Program-made: the position numbers and the translations under genes
Notes under the pieces: generated by a model
The model's input: the letters and a program-made list of their open reading frames with translations, nothing else
The model's database searches: none
Told to the model about the DNA's origin: nothing
Shown: positions 52,201 to 59,929 of the stretch, piece by piece
How positions within the stretch are numbered: position 1 is the stretch's first letter
Layout of the letters: every line of letters begins with the position of its first letter
NCBI GenBank assembly: GCA_009760855.2
Contig: WPIO01000010.1
Coordinates: 7,363,501-7,427,500 of the forward strand
Origin: Cristatella mucedo
Taxonomy: Eukaryota; Bryozoa; Phylactolaemata; Cristatellidae
DNA: 64,000 nucleotides
Reading direction: 5' to 3'

Positions 52201-53608
52201 CAATATGCATAAGAAGTTTTATGGCTTGATGTGAGCTATATTACCATTGAAGGAATGGTGCACACATTAGTACACGGGGCGTGGCTTCTTCTGTTTCCAT
52301 TCCTCACTTTTCTGTCTCTTCATTCTCTCGATTCGGCCTGCCTATCAAGACTACTTCCTAATCAGGCTAGGTATCGTACCACCAGCTCTTGTGTCTCGAG
52401 TTAATTATCTGTGCCTCTAACCAAGCTCAAATCCTGTGTAGACAGCGCCTTCAGTTCTATTGCGCCCAAAGCCTGGAGCTCACGTCCGACTGACGTCACG
52501 ACACCCCCTAAATTGATTGTATTTCAAAGGAAGCTGAAAACTCACCTTATCCTCACAGCATTTGCTCCATACGTGGGAATTATTTATTGTGTGCTTATGC
52601 ATGCTGACAATGCTTGTTATATCACTAACCACTTGAATGCATCCTTTCCAGCACACGTAAAGTGCGCTAGAAAGAGATTTGATTCTCTTAGGACACTATG
52701 CAAATCTCAATACACAACCATTATTGTTATTATTCTGGCTGTGTGCTGCTCGCCTTGATTACATCTTAGAGATAACTTAGTGATTAGTCCCAGCAAGAAT
52801 GGTTTGCAAAGCCATAGTCATCTGATTTCCCTTTATGAATAGCAGGGATCTCTCTTCTTTTTATAGATTTTCCTGTTTATGTTACTCTTCTGCTAATAAT
52901 CGTTCCTTGCGGCCTTGTCGTGTCGTGTAGTGTGGTGTTTTGTCTTTGCTGCTGTATTACTTGCTCTTGTTCCTTCACTGACGGCGGCTTCGACCGTTGC
53001 TCAGCGTTGCTGGGCCGTACATCATCCGACACCGTTATCAACCACTTTTGGCAAGCATGATAGCTCGTGGTCTAATATGGCACCCGTTGAGCTTCCATTT
53101 GTATGTGTGCCATGCATACACTAAGCATCGTTCGTCACTATTATTAGTTGCCCAAATCTGTTCGAAGTACTCTTGAAGTGAGCATGCAAACTGCACGTCG
53201 GCAGCTGGAAGCCTAGCCAAAGTGGCTCCTTTGATAACTAGGATACGTGTCAGCTGGTGTTCGAAATTATCGGGAGCCTGCCCTCTTCACCCACCGGACA
53301 TCAGCAGCTGCAGGCGGCACCGGCGTCCAGCACAGCCAGCGGGACAGCCGGCGGCACCGTCGTCGTCATGCCCGGTGCTAGCACCACTGCTGCTCATGCT
53401 GCCAGCACTACTGCTAGTTCAGCCAGTGCCGGTGGTGGGCGCCTGCTCGTCGTCACGAGCTTGCGCGAGCGGGAAATGCTTCCGTTTTGTGTGCAGCTCC
53501 TTCTGGCCTGTGTTAAGGTAACTTGTGCTCTGGGTGCAATGTGACCAGCTGGCTGGCTGGCCGGCAGCTCTTTCTCTATAGACTCGTTACAGGTACAGGA
53601 TGCATTCT

Positions 53609-53672
<64 letters not shown>

Positions 53673-53753
53673 GCACAATCTAGGCTTTCACTTCTATGCG
53701 GATGACACTCAGTTGTACCTGCTTTGATCCCTCTCTCAACTCACTTGCATGCA

Positions 53754-53840
<87 letters not shown>

Positions 53841-56800
53841 CACGGTCATCATAGGCCGCTATGATGATTGACAAAAAGTAATTCTTGCAGACCTTTTTTC
53901 AAGACCCCATTCCACATTGTGCGACAGTCAAACAAAATTGGATTGACATCGTGCCGAGTGGTCGACGACCGATGGCCACCGAGCTGCTCGTCCTCTTGTA
54001 CCTGGTGTCGCATGTACAGGCATGAGATTTATCGGTTCGCTCGACGTTCGATAGCAATAAGTCTTTTCGGTCTCATTGTTTCTCTTTTGCAAGGTTTTCA
54101 GCTTTGCAAAGAAAACTAGCTGTTTTGGTGCTCAATTTTTATTTTTAATTTCCATGCATTTGGTCTCCCCTTGAGTGAGCGAATGGAACGGAATCGCTGT
54201 CTCGGCTGTGTGCTCTCGATTCCCGAGTTCCAAGTTTCGTGTATATGCCTGTTCTTTGTTCTTTATAGGAGAGAATGTCAGCTATCAGTGACTGGACGTG
54301 CTCTCTGATCGGCCATGCACTAGTGCTTTTGCAGTATACATGGCCCACTGAAATTGAGTTATTCAATCGCATCATCAATAAGATTCGATCTCGCGGTTAC
54401 TTCATCTACTGCAATTTCCTCACTTACGTTACTAGTATCCTTTGGACTGGTTGCTGCAATTCTTGCTTTTTATGATTTCGAAGTCGTGCATGTGCTTGCC
54501 GTTGCTTTCTTTCACATTTTTTTTGCAAAGATGTTGACATATTGGAGGAATTTGCATACCTCAAGTCAGATGCTGGTGGCAACGTCAAGCTGGACATTCT
54601 TCCGCCTAAAGTGACCAGCATTATGCAGTAAGTGCCATGCACTTCAACGAAAGTGCATGAATCGCCGAAAAGGCGCGTTTATACCTGATCACTCTAGCAG
54701 GCGCCACTTGCATTGTGTCGTCGACTGGAAAAGAAAGAGCAGATCAAGATTTACTGGTTGCTTTTTCAGAATTTGTTTGCCTTGGATAACCTATTGGACG
54801 AATTTTAATCTCACCACATAGCTGCATTACTACAAGGTGTTCCATCGGCAGAACTTTTCTCCTTAAGTAGATTTAAATCTTGGAGATCTTGGTTATCTTA
54901 GATCGGCTAGCGAGCTGCACCGAATTCTTGCATCTTGTGTGCTGCTTCTTGTCAATTGCTTTCGTGGGACTAGTTTGTGCATTGGTTTCTCCTCGTTAAT
55001 GCCGTGGCGTTGTAGCACTCGTATGGCAGGACGTAGGAGACCTCTGGGCATTAGGGCTGGTGACAACGTACTCAGTAGATGAGCAAGTGTAGCTGCTTTG
55101 ACATCATCGTTTCTTGCGGAGACAGCTAGGTGACATCGTGGTATATTTGGAGGCACCGAATTAACAAGCTGCAAATGATGCTCAAATTACCAAGTCTCTT
55201 GCAGCAAAATAAATACGATCAGAAAGTTCATCCCCAGCATAAGATCTCCACTGAACTCTTTTTCCTCAGTTCCTTACTGTACCTCAATATTCACATTTAA
55301 GCCTGCTACAAATGGCCTTATCTCAAAGTTGATCTCCCAGTCTAAGAAGACAATGAGGCCTCTAACCATGTACCGACTGTACTCCTTCTGAGTTGCATTG
55401 GTCTTCTGCTGCCATGCATAACTAACATATTAAATATGTCCTTATCCTCAAGTCCTGTCCCAGCATCTTGAAGAAAGGCTGTTGTTTGGCCACTTATTAA
55501 GAAGTCTAAGCTAGACCAGGATAACTTAAGTAAGTTCTGTCCAGTCTCCCTATCCTTTCCTATCAAAGACCCTAGAGGGAGTGGTGCCAGTCCAGCTAAA
55601 CTCTTATATCAATACTTATTCTTGCCAGCAAGTTCTACTCAGGTTTTACAGCTAAACACTCCTCAAAGTCAGCACTGCTTAGGGTGTATAACAACCTTCT
55701 CAGGAATGCAGACTTAGGTAGAATCTCTCATGTTGTTTTACTGTATCTTTCGGCAGTGTTTGATGCTATTGATCAACTTCTTCTCGAGTTCGGTCATCTC
55801 GCCTGGGCATAACCAGCACTGAAGTGCCACGGTTTAGGTCCTAGAACATTAATGTAAACAGGCCACAGTCATCTGATGAACCTCTTAAGTATGGGGTATC
55901 CCCGGGCTCTGTGCTTGGTCCACTTCTTGTCACAATTTATATTATCTCTCTTGCTGATAAAATTGCCAAACATAATATAGGCTTTCATTGTTTTGCAGAT
56001 GACACAGCTGTACCTGTGCTTTGATCCACCCATGCCTATTAGCACATCACACTCCTTTGCAGCATGTATTGCTGATATTTGCAGTTGGATGGAGAAACTT
56101 TATAAAATTGAATGAATGATAAAACCGCCTTACTAGTTATGGGCAGACCTAGTGTTATTCTGAAATTTGTAAACCTAACCCTTAAAAATGGACTCGGCTA
56201 GGATATCACCTGTAGCATTGCATGCAATCTGGATGTCGTGTTCCAAAATGGCCTTTCACTAGGCAACTACATCAGCTCCACGGTCAATTCTGCCTACTTT
56301 TCATCTACGTAACATTGCAAAAATTCTGGCCTGCTAAGAATAGGATATTCCTTCCAAGCTGGCTCATACATTTGTGACACATGCCTGCACGTCTGTAACT
56401 GACTAATCGCATTTCTTACATCCTGTGCAATAAGGCGCTTGCAGTTGCCACATTACATCTTCTTCCCACCGATCTATCTGCACTGGTTCCCTATTTAGCA
56501 ATGTATCGACTTGAAGGTTTTATCATTCACATTTAGGTCCCTCCATTCTCTTGTTTTGGCCTACCTATCCAAAGTGATTAAGGCTCATGGAATAGGATAT
56601 CACTTCTATGCTGACGATACTCAGTTGTATTTGTCATTTAAACCGTCGGAATCTGCTGCAGCAACTGAGAAACTGAATGCTTGCCTTGCCGATATTCGAT
56701 CCTGGATGTCGGAAAACTTCCTGAAATTAAATGACGATAAAACCGAACTGCTTCTCATAGGACACCCTAAGCGTGTAGCTGGATTAAAAGGCTTTGCTGT

Positions 56801-59458
56801 TCTAATAGGTGATGCTATTGTGCGACCTTCACCACGTGCTCGTAATCTAGGTGTCGGGTTCGACAGCTGCCTCAATTTCAAAAGCTTCATTCAAAAGACT
56901 GCCTCTACAGCTAGCCATCACATCCGATCCCTATCCAAGATTAGAAGCTGTCTCCCACAGTGGCTTGTAAAAAATTTAACTAGCTCTTTAGTTCTGTCTC
57001 GGCTTGATTATTGTAATTCCCTTTTGGCTGGGCTACCAAAGAAAGCTATTATGCCACTACAGCGGACTATGAATATGGCTGCAAGGCTGGTCTTCAAGTC
57101 CCAGTGGTTTGAGCACGTGTCACCTTTGCTGGAAGAGCTAGGATGGTTGCCGGTTCAGCAAAGGATACAGAGCAAAGTTCTTATACTGACCCACAAGGCC
57201 CGCCACGGCTTGGCTCCTTCATTCCTAGCTGAACTGCTGCATCAGTTTCAGCCTGTTCGCGCCCTCAGGTCCTGTGTGGACAATAAATTAGCTGTCCCAT
57301 TCCTCCGCTTAAAGACAGTTGGCGACAGAAGCTTAGCTCTGCAGGTCCTAGACTGTGGAACTCGCTTCCACAATTCTTACGCAACGACATCTACTCTCCA
57401 ACTGCCGACTATGGCACATCTTTTTCAGCGGTCCTGAACTGCTACTTCCATGCTACTCACTACCCCAACTGCTCTCCTAACTCTGCTATGCTTCCCACTT
57501 TCTCTTTGTTGCGTGAGACGAAGTCTGTTGGCTACCGAATGCGTACCGAAAGCCGCTTAGGCTGTGAGTGCGCTATACAAAACACCCACATGGTCTTTAT
57601 GACTTTGTGGAGTTACTGACTGAGATACATTACATTACATTACAAATTACTTCATAGTCAGGTTAGGTAGGTGTTGTATCACCTGCTCTTCTGACTCAAG
57701 TCGTTTAGCTGTACCTCTAATCGATCGTAAGTCTTTGGAGACCTCTCCTTTAGTTTGTATGCTCCCAAAGACTGGAACTCACTCCTGACTGATGCCACGA
57801 CTTCCCCTGACTTGACATTTATTTTATTTAAAAGAAGAAATACACAGTTGTTGGAGCCTTCCTCGGTGTTTGCATGTCCTTGCTAGTGTGTTGGTGCTAA
57901 TTTCATACTACACCAGGCACTTTTCCTATGCTGTAAGGGGAAGCAAGACGAAATGGTTAGTGGTAGCATGCTTAGAGCCTAAAGGTTAGCTGATTCAACG
58001 GCCTCATTTATATAGCAGCAGAAGAGCGTAACCGGTTATCGCCACTGCTTGCAGTAGGCAATAAAGGATCGCTCAGTGTAAATGCACATGTTTCTCAAAG
58101 CATTAGCTGTTTCCTTGTTATTGTTCTTGTGTTGCATCGTCAGCTGGAACTCCCTCCCTCCCGACCTGCGTCAGATTATCCCCTGACCTGACCACATTTA
58201 AAAAGATTTTAAAACACCTATTTAGGACAGCATTTAGTGATTGTGATTCGTCCTTCTGTGATTCGTCCTTCACGTGCTTATGCGTGCTGACACTGTGCAT
58301 GCTGCCACTAACCACATTTGCATGCTGACCCTGTGCATGTCACCCCTAACCATGTTATTCATTTTGTTTGCTTATCAAGCATGATTTTACTCACCATTCA
58401 ATTGCATTTTCCTTTGCAGCAAATGTAAAGTGCCTAGAGAGAGATTGAGTTCTCTGAGGGCGCTTTATCAAGTGCATTATTATTATTATTATTGTCAGCC
58501 AAAGCTCGGCAGGCAACTAAAAAGGATCCATAGTGCAACTGGCGTTTGGCGCCCATGGTGCCATTTAGCACCGAACGTGTGAACACAGACCTGCCGGCAT
58601 TAAGTGGATCTGATATGTTACCGAAGCTCGCAAATTGGGATTTCCGACTCACCGAGGAAGCACCCATTGTGGTACACATTGTGGTTCGGTTTGCAATATA
58701 TTTTAATTCTCTAGTTTTAACTGGCCATTTGTTTTATTGTGGTTTTCCTGTCGTGTTAGCGATTGAAACCAGAGTCTGCATTATAAATAATTGTTCATGA
58801 TTCATTGTATAGTGCTCTAAGAGAACTTGATCTCTATTCAGGCGCTTCGCATCTGCCACGGGGCTCGAACCCATAAGATGCATTCACCTTGACCTTGGTC
58901 GGGGCGAGCACCTTAACCACTGGGCCACACCATAGCAAGTGCAGTGTAGCAAGCATTGCTGAAAGGAAGCTGGATTGGCTTGGAGGTGGTAGCTGGTGCT
59001 ATCGGTCTGCATGTGCACGTTTAGTGTGGGTGACGCCTGCTTAAGTTTTTCCTTGCGAGTAGCCTTGAGGGCTGCCCTGACATGTAAAAATAATGATAAT
59101 AATACATTTGATAGAGCCTCTTCAGAGAACTCAATCTCTTTCTAGGTATAAAAAAAGACTGGAGAAACGTGCGTGTCTTTGCCCGGGGATCTGAGGCTTT
59201 TGTTTTGTCGATCAATGTGCAAAATCACCTGTTTTGCTCAAGGAGGAATTTTTGCTGTAGATGTAGAAATAAGAATCTTCTTTAAACTCGAATGGTCTTT
59301 TTAGCCAACGAGCCGTTACTCGAGGTGTTGAGAAGGGCGTTCAGGAAGACTTCAAGCAAGCTTTGGAAAAACAAGTGAGCCGCTGTGACGAGAACATGGA
59401 TTGCCTACTACGGACCTTCTTTGCTGCCGAAAGGCAGTCGTTAGAATGCTGCTTGTAA
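30891..59458 (+). CDS. INTS10: INTS10, Integrator complex subunit 10 homologue (complete, 17 exons)
   Basis: INTS10 belongs to an accessory arm of Integrator, the nuclear complex that cuts nascent snRNAs and promoter-proximal RNA polymerase II transcripts. The exons 30891-31037, 31720-31787, 35864-35967, 37197-37336, 39001-39082, 41927-42055, 42339-42459, 42547-42701, 43385-43448, 48077-48234, 48372-48457, 48801-48863, 49533-49586, 53254-53517, 54269-54434, 54531-54627 and 59305-59458 join to 2,052 bases (683 residues; human 710) with all phases consistent. Collinear matches to human INTS10 from memory include AWLLTARSLY, KKRKL, LEEFAYL, VTRGVEKGVQEDF and KQVSRCDEN. The protein should be mostly helical. 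The region aligned with a charged human linker is an Ala/Ser/Thr/Gly-rich tract here. Intron 15 has a U12-type donor. An ATTAAA lies 17 bases past the stop. Confidence 0.93.
31720..31787 (+). CDS. INTS10: INTS10 exon 2 (residues 50-72)
   Basis: Acceptor TTTTTTGTAG, encodes YELYQLEKTSRNLKDAAHLL and ND, with donor GTATGT at 31788. Human has [22 protein letters not shown]. The donor was chosen over later GTs because its phase 2 joins exon 3 with no gap against human. Confidence 0.9.
32004..32130. repeat. Interrupted (TG)n region in INTS10 intron 2
   Basis: TG-rich tract with the purest run at about 32099-32124. In the INTS10 pre-mRNA it reads (UG)n. Confidence 0.9.
32440..33290 (+). mobile_element. 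LINE-B, 5'-truncated copy in INTS10 intron 2
   Basis: NLGVIFDNCLNFEGFTKKT-like text, LLSRLDYRNSVLIGL-like text and the frame from 32803 (LAPPYQAELLKQFQPSHAFG) align with the better LINE-B copy at 56576-57640, including the AACTGCCCTCCTGACGCAGC end. Many frameshifts. Confidence 0.8.
33790..35020 (+). mobile_element. LINE-C reverse-transcriptase fragment in INTS10 intron 2
   Basis: The frame from 33804 has TILDLSAAFDTLD, the RT motif A of CR1/L2-type LINEs. At 34097 come DPNDPYTAMQHRLSDFSSWV and ILKLNDDKAKLLLIGAKL, and at 34430 LVQALVTSELDYHSFLLGR. The YADD box is lost, and the wording differs from LINE-A and LINE-B, so I count it as a third family. Confidence 0.72.
35030..35860. other. INTS10 intron 2, end part
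   Basis: Only a (GA)n run at 35489-35519 stands out. No gene recognised. Confidence 0.5.
35864..35967 (+). CDS. INTS10: INTS10 exon 3 (residues 72-107)
   Basis: Encodes LQRFVSEPGLWDEIQLLTDA and LQSNRIDDKTQLLI; human has [33 protein letters not shown]. Acceptor TTTTCTGCAG, donor GTATAA. Confidence 0.92.
35970..37195. other. INTS10 intron 3
   Basis: AT-rich, no repeat or gene recognised. Confidence 0.5.
37197..37336 (+). CDS. INTS10: INTS10 exon 4 (residues 107-153)
   Basis: Encodes DLFGLLPLDTQYKVLTKVAD and GLLIVFLKRFPSSIPEFA; human has SLFETLPGRVQCEMLLKVTE and LLLLLRRFPETVVQH. Acceptor ATGTTGTAG, donor GTAGGC. Confidence 0.93.
37600..37741. repeat. Minisatellite of about 39 bp, four units, in INTS10 intron 4
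   Basis: AAGCCTTAAGCTGAT words start near 37600, 37640 and 37718, with a diverged copy near 37680 (AAAACCTTAGTCTGAT). Each is followed by TGGAGxTGCTGAxTGCTxAGC. Confidence 0.88.
37745..38995. other. INTS10 intron 4 remainder
   Basis: A 17-bp duplicated word (GATAGTTAATTTTTT) near 38924-38957. Nothing else recognised. Confidence 0.45.
39001..39082 (+). CDS. INTS10: INTS10 exon 5 (residues 154-181)
   Basis: Encodes PSLIKDLLKAEEQDSSDTGV and NPYRQYL; human has GLGEALLEAETIEEQESPVNCFRKLF. The acceptor ending at 39000 (TTGTTTTCAG) gives a gap-free join to exon 4. Donor GTGAGT. Confidence 0.9.
40178..40255 (+). mobile_element. SINE-B, 3' half
   Basis: GAGGACCTCGGTCGTGGGCT (B-box side), GTGTGAAGCACCTGAATAGT and AAGTTCTTTTAGG match the SINE-B tail; it then runs into a TA repeat. 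Confidence 0.7.
40243..40300. repeat. Perfect palindrome with TA core
   Basis: AGTTCTTTTAGGATAT is followed by alternating TA and then its exact reverse complement, ending CCTAAAAGAACT. All 58 bases can fold into one hairpin. Confidence 0.9.
40301..40325. repeat. (TA)n microsatellite
   Basis: A second TA run directly after the palindrome. Confidence 0.9.
40330..41920. other. INTS10 intron 5 remainder
   Basis: Two copies of ATACCGAGGGG (near 41172 and 41300) in similar surroundings hint at an old duplication. No gene seen. Confidence 0.4.
41927..42055 (+). CDS. INTS10: INTS10 exon 6 (residues 181-224)
   Basis: Encodes VYDVLPIILQSSSSLKDFDV and SWLDKAVQYYVNTASVTYS; human has [36 protein letters not shown]. 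Donor GTAAGG. Confidence 0.92.
42339..42459 (+). CDS. INTS10: INTS10 exon 7 (residues 224-264)
   Basis: Encodes KSSSLYSGPTLEVLTKLFEI and FNLAARKLRWDLVDLSSSS; human has EKSSQIVDPWERLFKILNVVGMRCEW. Acceptor TCTTTTTTAG, donor GTAGGC. Confidence 0.88.
42547..42701 (+). CDS. INTS10: INTS10 exon 8 (residues 264-316)
   Basis: Encodes ETGYQIVLNLTHRCKKEKDA and VKSQTVRVGFVCFLRHLFHY; aligns with human YGDILHRMKDLCRYMNN and YKNQVVYSTMLVFFKNAFQY. Only 87 bases separate it from exon 7. Confidence 0.9.
43385..43448 (+). CDS. INTS10: INTS10 exon 9 (residues 316-337)
   Basis: Encodes DGSLGLVLVEHFTELSFEGD; human has PLVLLEDVSNVYGDVEIDR. Acceptor TTGTTTTCAG, donor GTATGC, phases 1 and 2 fit the neighbours. 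Confidence 0.85.
43801..43882 (-). mobile_element. LINE-A 3' tail only, minus
   Basis: (AAT)n, TGCACTTGATAAAGCACCCT and CTCTTTCTAGGCGCTTTACA are the exact reverse complement of the LINE-A end. It abuts a plus-strand LINE-A body. Confidence 0.85.
43885..47213 (+). mobile_element. LINE-A, longest copy, interrupted by LINE-B, in INTS10 intron 9
   Basis: Plus-strand text runs from the linker before the RT (LADVLDEFAPLTKPTVRP-like, 43885-44510) through RT fingers (SLSNYRPVSLLPFLSKT-like, about 45505-45560), a GFRGNRSAESALLRVYNDLL-like segment, motif A, KYGVPQGS (about 46040), YADDTQLYFCFD (46138-46175), the C-terminal SLTFRSxHSLAPA, 3' UTR and (ATT)n. Frames are broken by indels. A 33-bp duplication repeats motif A. 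Bases 44502-45411 are a foreign LINE-B. Confidence 0.88.
44502..45411 (-). mobile_element. LINE-B inserted in LINE-A, minus, with 9-bp target duplication
   Basis: On the minus strand the frame 44987-44556 encodes ARHGLAPSYLAELLHQFQPL and FHATHYLNCSPDSAMLPTFS, and 45420-44990 holds the upstream RT text with frameshifts. CAATTTAAT occurs at 44493-44501 and again at 45412-45420, flanking the element exactly. The tail next to the left copy is an ATTAC-type repeat. Confidence 0.87.
47215..48070. other. INTS10 intron 9, last part
   Basis: Holds a short TG run (47627-47651) and a 12-bp inverted repeat at 47888-47946. The GT after a Leu codon at 47872 might suggest an extra exon, but the phases of exons 9 and 10 already fit without one. 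Confidence 0.4.
48077..48234 (+). CDS. INTS10: INTS10 exon 10 (residues 337-390)
   Basis: Encodes VRLPKKRKLEHAGGGVSQMQ and ATDFAQHFLVASCLWDLMHN; human has HKKRKLAEGREK and STEVLESFKLARESWELL. KKRKL looks like a nuclear localisation signal. Donor GTAAAG at 48235 preferred to GTTTGA at 48229 by consensus and alignment. Confidence 0.85.
48372..48457 (+). CDS. INTS10: INTS10 exon 11 (residues 390-418)
   Basis: Encodes FDALLRNSQSPALEAWLSAF and ETDRLLYQ; human has [27 protein letters not shown]. Donor GTAAGT. Confidence 0.88.
48801..48863 (+). CDS. INTS10: INTS10 exon 12 (residues 419-439)
   Basis: Twenty-one codons, GRYEDALALLAQREAVPDSN and D; human has GQYKKAIASLHHLAALQ. Acceptor TTTTCTGTAG, donor GTAAGT. 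Confidence 0.9.
49533..49586 (+). CDS. INTS10: INTS10 exon 13 (residues 440-457)
   Basis: Only 18 codons: VRTAVQAACCHFAAGHLQ; human has HQRALIQLATCHFALGEY. Acceptor CGACTTGCAG, donor GTGAGT. Confidence 0.88.
49590..50905. other. INTS10 intron 13, first part
   Basis: No repeat or gene recognised. Confidence 0.45.
50910..51737 (+). mobile_element. LINE-A, 5'-truncated copy in INTS10 intron 13
   Basis: Starts inside the DDHIS segment. The frame 51016-51444 encodes [20 protein letters not shown] and [20 protein letters not shown]; a frame change at about 51250 leads to MAPAYLSDILPHQVKH and FSSYAPKAWNSLPTCL (51255-51479). It ends with the 3' UTR, the hairpin AAAGCGCCTAGAGAGAGATT and (ATT)n. Confidence 0.88.
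52310..52738 (+). mobile_element. LINE-A 3' end, degenerate, in INTS10 intron 13
   Basis: The frame from 52411 reads LTKLKSCVDSAFSSIAPKAW, and the tail AAAGTGCGCTAGAAAGAGAT and TTATTGTTATTATT ends it. Confidence 0.78.
53254..53517 (+). CDS. INTS10: INTS10 exon 14 (residues 458-545), Ala/Ser/Thr/Gly-rich
   Basis: Begins LVFEIIGSLPSSPTGHQQLQ (human KVLDLMCYMVLPIQDG), runs through a low-complexity stretch rich in A, S, T and G, and ends REREMLPFCVQLLLACVK (human KAIMPYCLHLMLACFK). It is GC-rich unlike its surroundings. Acceptor ACGTGTCAG, donor GTAACT. Confidence 0.88.
53610..53671. repeat. (CT)n microsatellite, left
   Basis: About 31 pure CT units, 93 bases after INTS10 exon 14. Confidence 0.97.
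53672..53757 (+). mobile_element. LINE-A RT shard between two CT tracts
   Basis: Encodes HNLGFHFYADDTQLY and then a shortened continuation with TCACTTGCATGCAT. It matches 46126-46220 with internal deletions. Only about 85 bases are left. Confidence 0.85.
53758..53837. repeat. (CT)n microsatellite, right
   Basis: About 39 pure CT units. Confidence 0.97.
54269..54434 (+). CDS. INTS10: INTS10 exon 15 (residues 546-601)
   Basis: Encodes LIGHALVLLQYTWPTEIELF and YFIYCNFLTYVT; human has LGHVIVLLQQEWPRGENLF and FQYENFFNYVT. The donor after it is the U12-type GTATCCTTT. Confidence 0.92.
54435..54530 (+). other. Probable U12-type (minor spliceosome) intron 15 of INTS10
   Basis: The 96-base intron begins GTATCCTTT, the textbook U12 5' splice site, and ends in AAAG. 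A branch-like TTTCTTTCAC, close to the U12 branch consensus TTCCTTAAC, places its adenosine at 54514, 16 bases before the exon, within the usual distance. Confidence 0.8.
54531..54627 (+). CDS. INTS10: INTS10 exon 16 (residues 601-633)
   Basis: Encodes NVDILEEFAYLKSDAGGNVK and LDILPPKVTSIM; human has [25 protein letters not shown]. Donor GTAAGT. Confidence 0.95.
55190..56575 (+). mobile_element. LINE-A, degenerate copy in INTS10 intron 16, upstream of a nested LINE-B
   Basis: Text parallel to 44150-46790 in the same order: GCCATGCATAACTAACAT, GACTTAGGTAGAATCTCTCA, KYGVPGLC-like at about 55893, a broken FADDTAVP at about 55998, and at 56511 [18 protein letters not shown]. Many stops and indels. 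Confidence 0.78.
56576..57640 (+). mobile_element. LINE-B, 5'-truncated, nested in LINE-A
   Basis: Long open frame (308 codons from 56511, of which about the first 20 are LINE-A). The LINE-B part has GIGYHFYADDTQLYLSF (RT catalytic YADD), [40 protein letters not shown] and HGLAPSFLAELLHQFQPVRA, then a frame change near 57330. The tail is (ATTAC)n at 57623-57645. It is the youngest-looking LINE-B here. RT fingers and endonuclease are missing, so it could not move by itself. Confidence 0.88.
57641..57840 (+). mobile_element. LINE-A remainder downstream of the nested LINE-B
   Basis: Continues the interrupted copy: GTCAGGTTAGGTAGGTGTTG corresponds to the HQAKHR region and GTATGCTCCCAAAGACTGGA to YAPKxWNS. 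Confidence 0.75.
57982..58080 (-). mobile_element. SINE-A body, minus
   Basis: GGCCTCATTTATATAGCAGC, TATCGCCACTGCTTGCAGTA and GCAATAAAGGATCGCTCA match the reverse complement of the SINE-A body. The tRNA-like head is cut off. Confidence 0.65.
58130..58494 (+). mobile_element. LINE-A 3' end
   Basis: GGAACTCCCTCCCTCCCGAC, TGACCTGACCACATTTAAAA, the 3' UTR and the tail hairpin with (ATT)n. A 16-base word (TGATTCGTCCTTC) is duplicated in tandem near 58235-58270. Confidence 0.83.
58800..58935 (-). mobile_element. SINE-B, minus, near full length
   Basis: The reverse complement gives GTGGCCCAGTGGTTAAGGTG (A-box), GGGTTCGAGCCCCGTGGCAG (B-box) and the tail GCGCCTGAATAGAGATCAAG, AGAGCACTATACAATGAA. Confidence 0.82.
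59093..59150 (-). mobile_element. LINE-A tail fragment, minus
   Basis: AATAATACATTTGATAGAGC and CTCAATCTCTTTCTAGG match the reverse complement of the LINE-A tail. Confidence 0.7.
59305..59458 (+). CDS. INTS10: INTS10 exon 17 (residues 633-683, stop codon)
   Basis: Encodes RAVTRGVEKGVQEDFKQALE and KQVSRCDENMDCLLRTFF, ending ECCL and TAA; human has [28 protein letters not shown]. It lies 4.7 kb beyond exon 16, across LINE-filled intron. Confidence 0.95.
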
Positions 59459-59474
59459 CAGCAGATATTTTATA

Positions 59475-59480
59475 ATTAAA
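59475..59480 (+). terminator. Candidate INTS10 poly(A) signal
   Basis: ATTAAA, the common variant of AATAAA, 17 bases after the stop codon. A very short 3' UTR is possible; another signal downstream may be used. Confidence 0.35.
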
Positions 59481-59754
59481 CCCAAAAGTTCTTGATGAGT
59501 TCTCTCTTAAACCTTCTGTTGTACTGTTGGTGCATGATAACTCATTCTTCTCCGTGTCATACTTACCTGATGCCAATTTATTTGTGATGCTGTCGGGCAA
59601 TAAGTCGAAGGGCCTAATCTTTTATTGTCATGTGTTGATGGATCTGCTGCAAGTTGATGATTATGATGTCTGTAGTAGGAATTTAGTCTGCCTTGTTCTG
59701 TAGGTCCTAGACGGTGTGAACTAACTTGATGTAACAGCACAACAACGATACGTC

Positions 59755-59795
59755 ATTAGTGCTCTAAGAGAACTTAAGCCCAGCCCAGGCACTGT
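59755..59795 (-). mobile_element. SINE-B tail fragment, minus
   Basis: TTAGTGCTCTAAGAGAACTT followed by CCCAGGCAC resembles the reverse-complement SINE-B tail. Confidence 0.5.
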
Positions 59796-59929
59796 ACAAC
59801 TTGCTGCAAGAGGATCAGTGTCTAATGGCATCAGGCATGCAAAACCAAACAAGTATCATGCTCAGGCTAGCATGCTAAAGATAAAAATGAAGGTGCTCAT
59901 TTCTACCTGTTAGTAAGACCTCTGGCTAG

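Noticed and set aside
56511..57437. 308-codon frame as a host gene
   Set aside because: It is reverse transcriptase with YADD and changes from one LINE family to another near its start; its frame breaks at about 57330.
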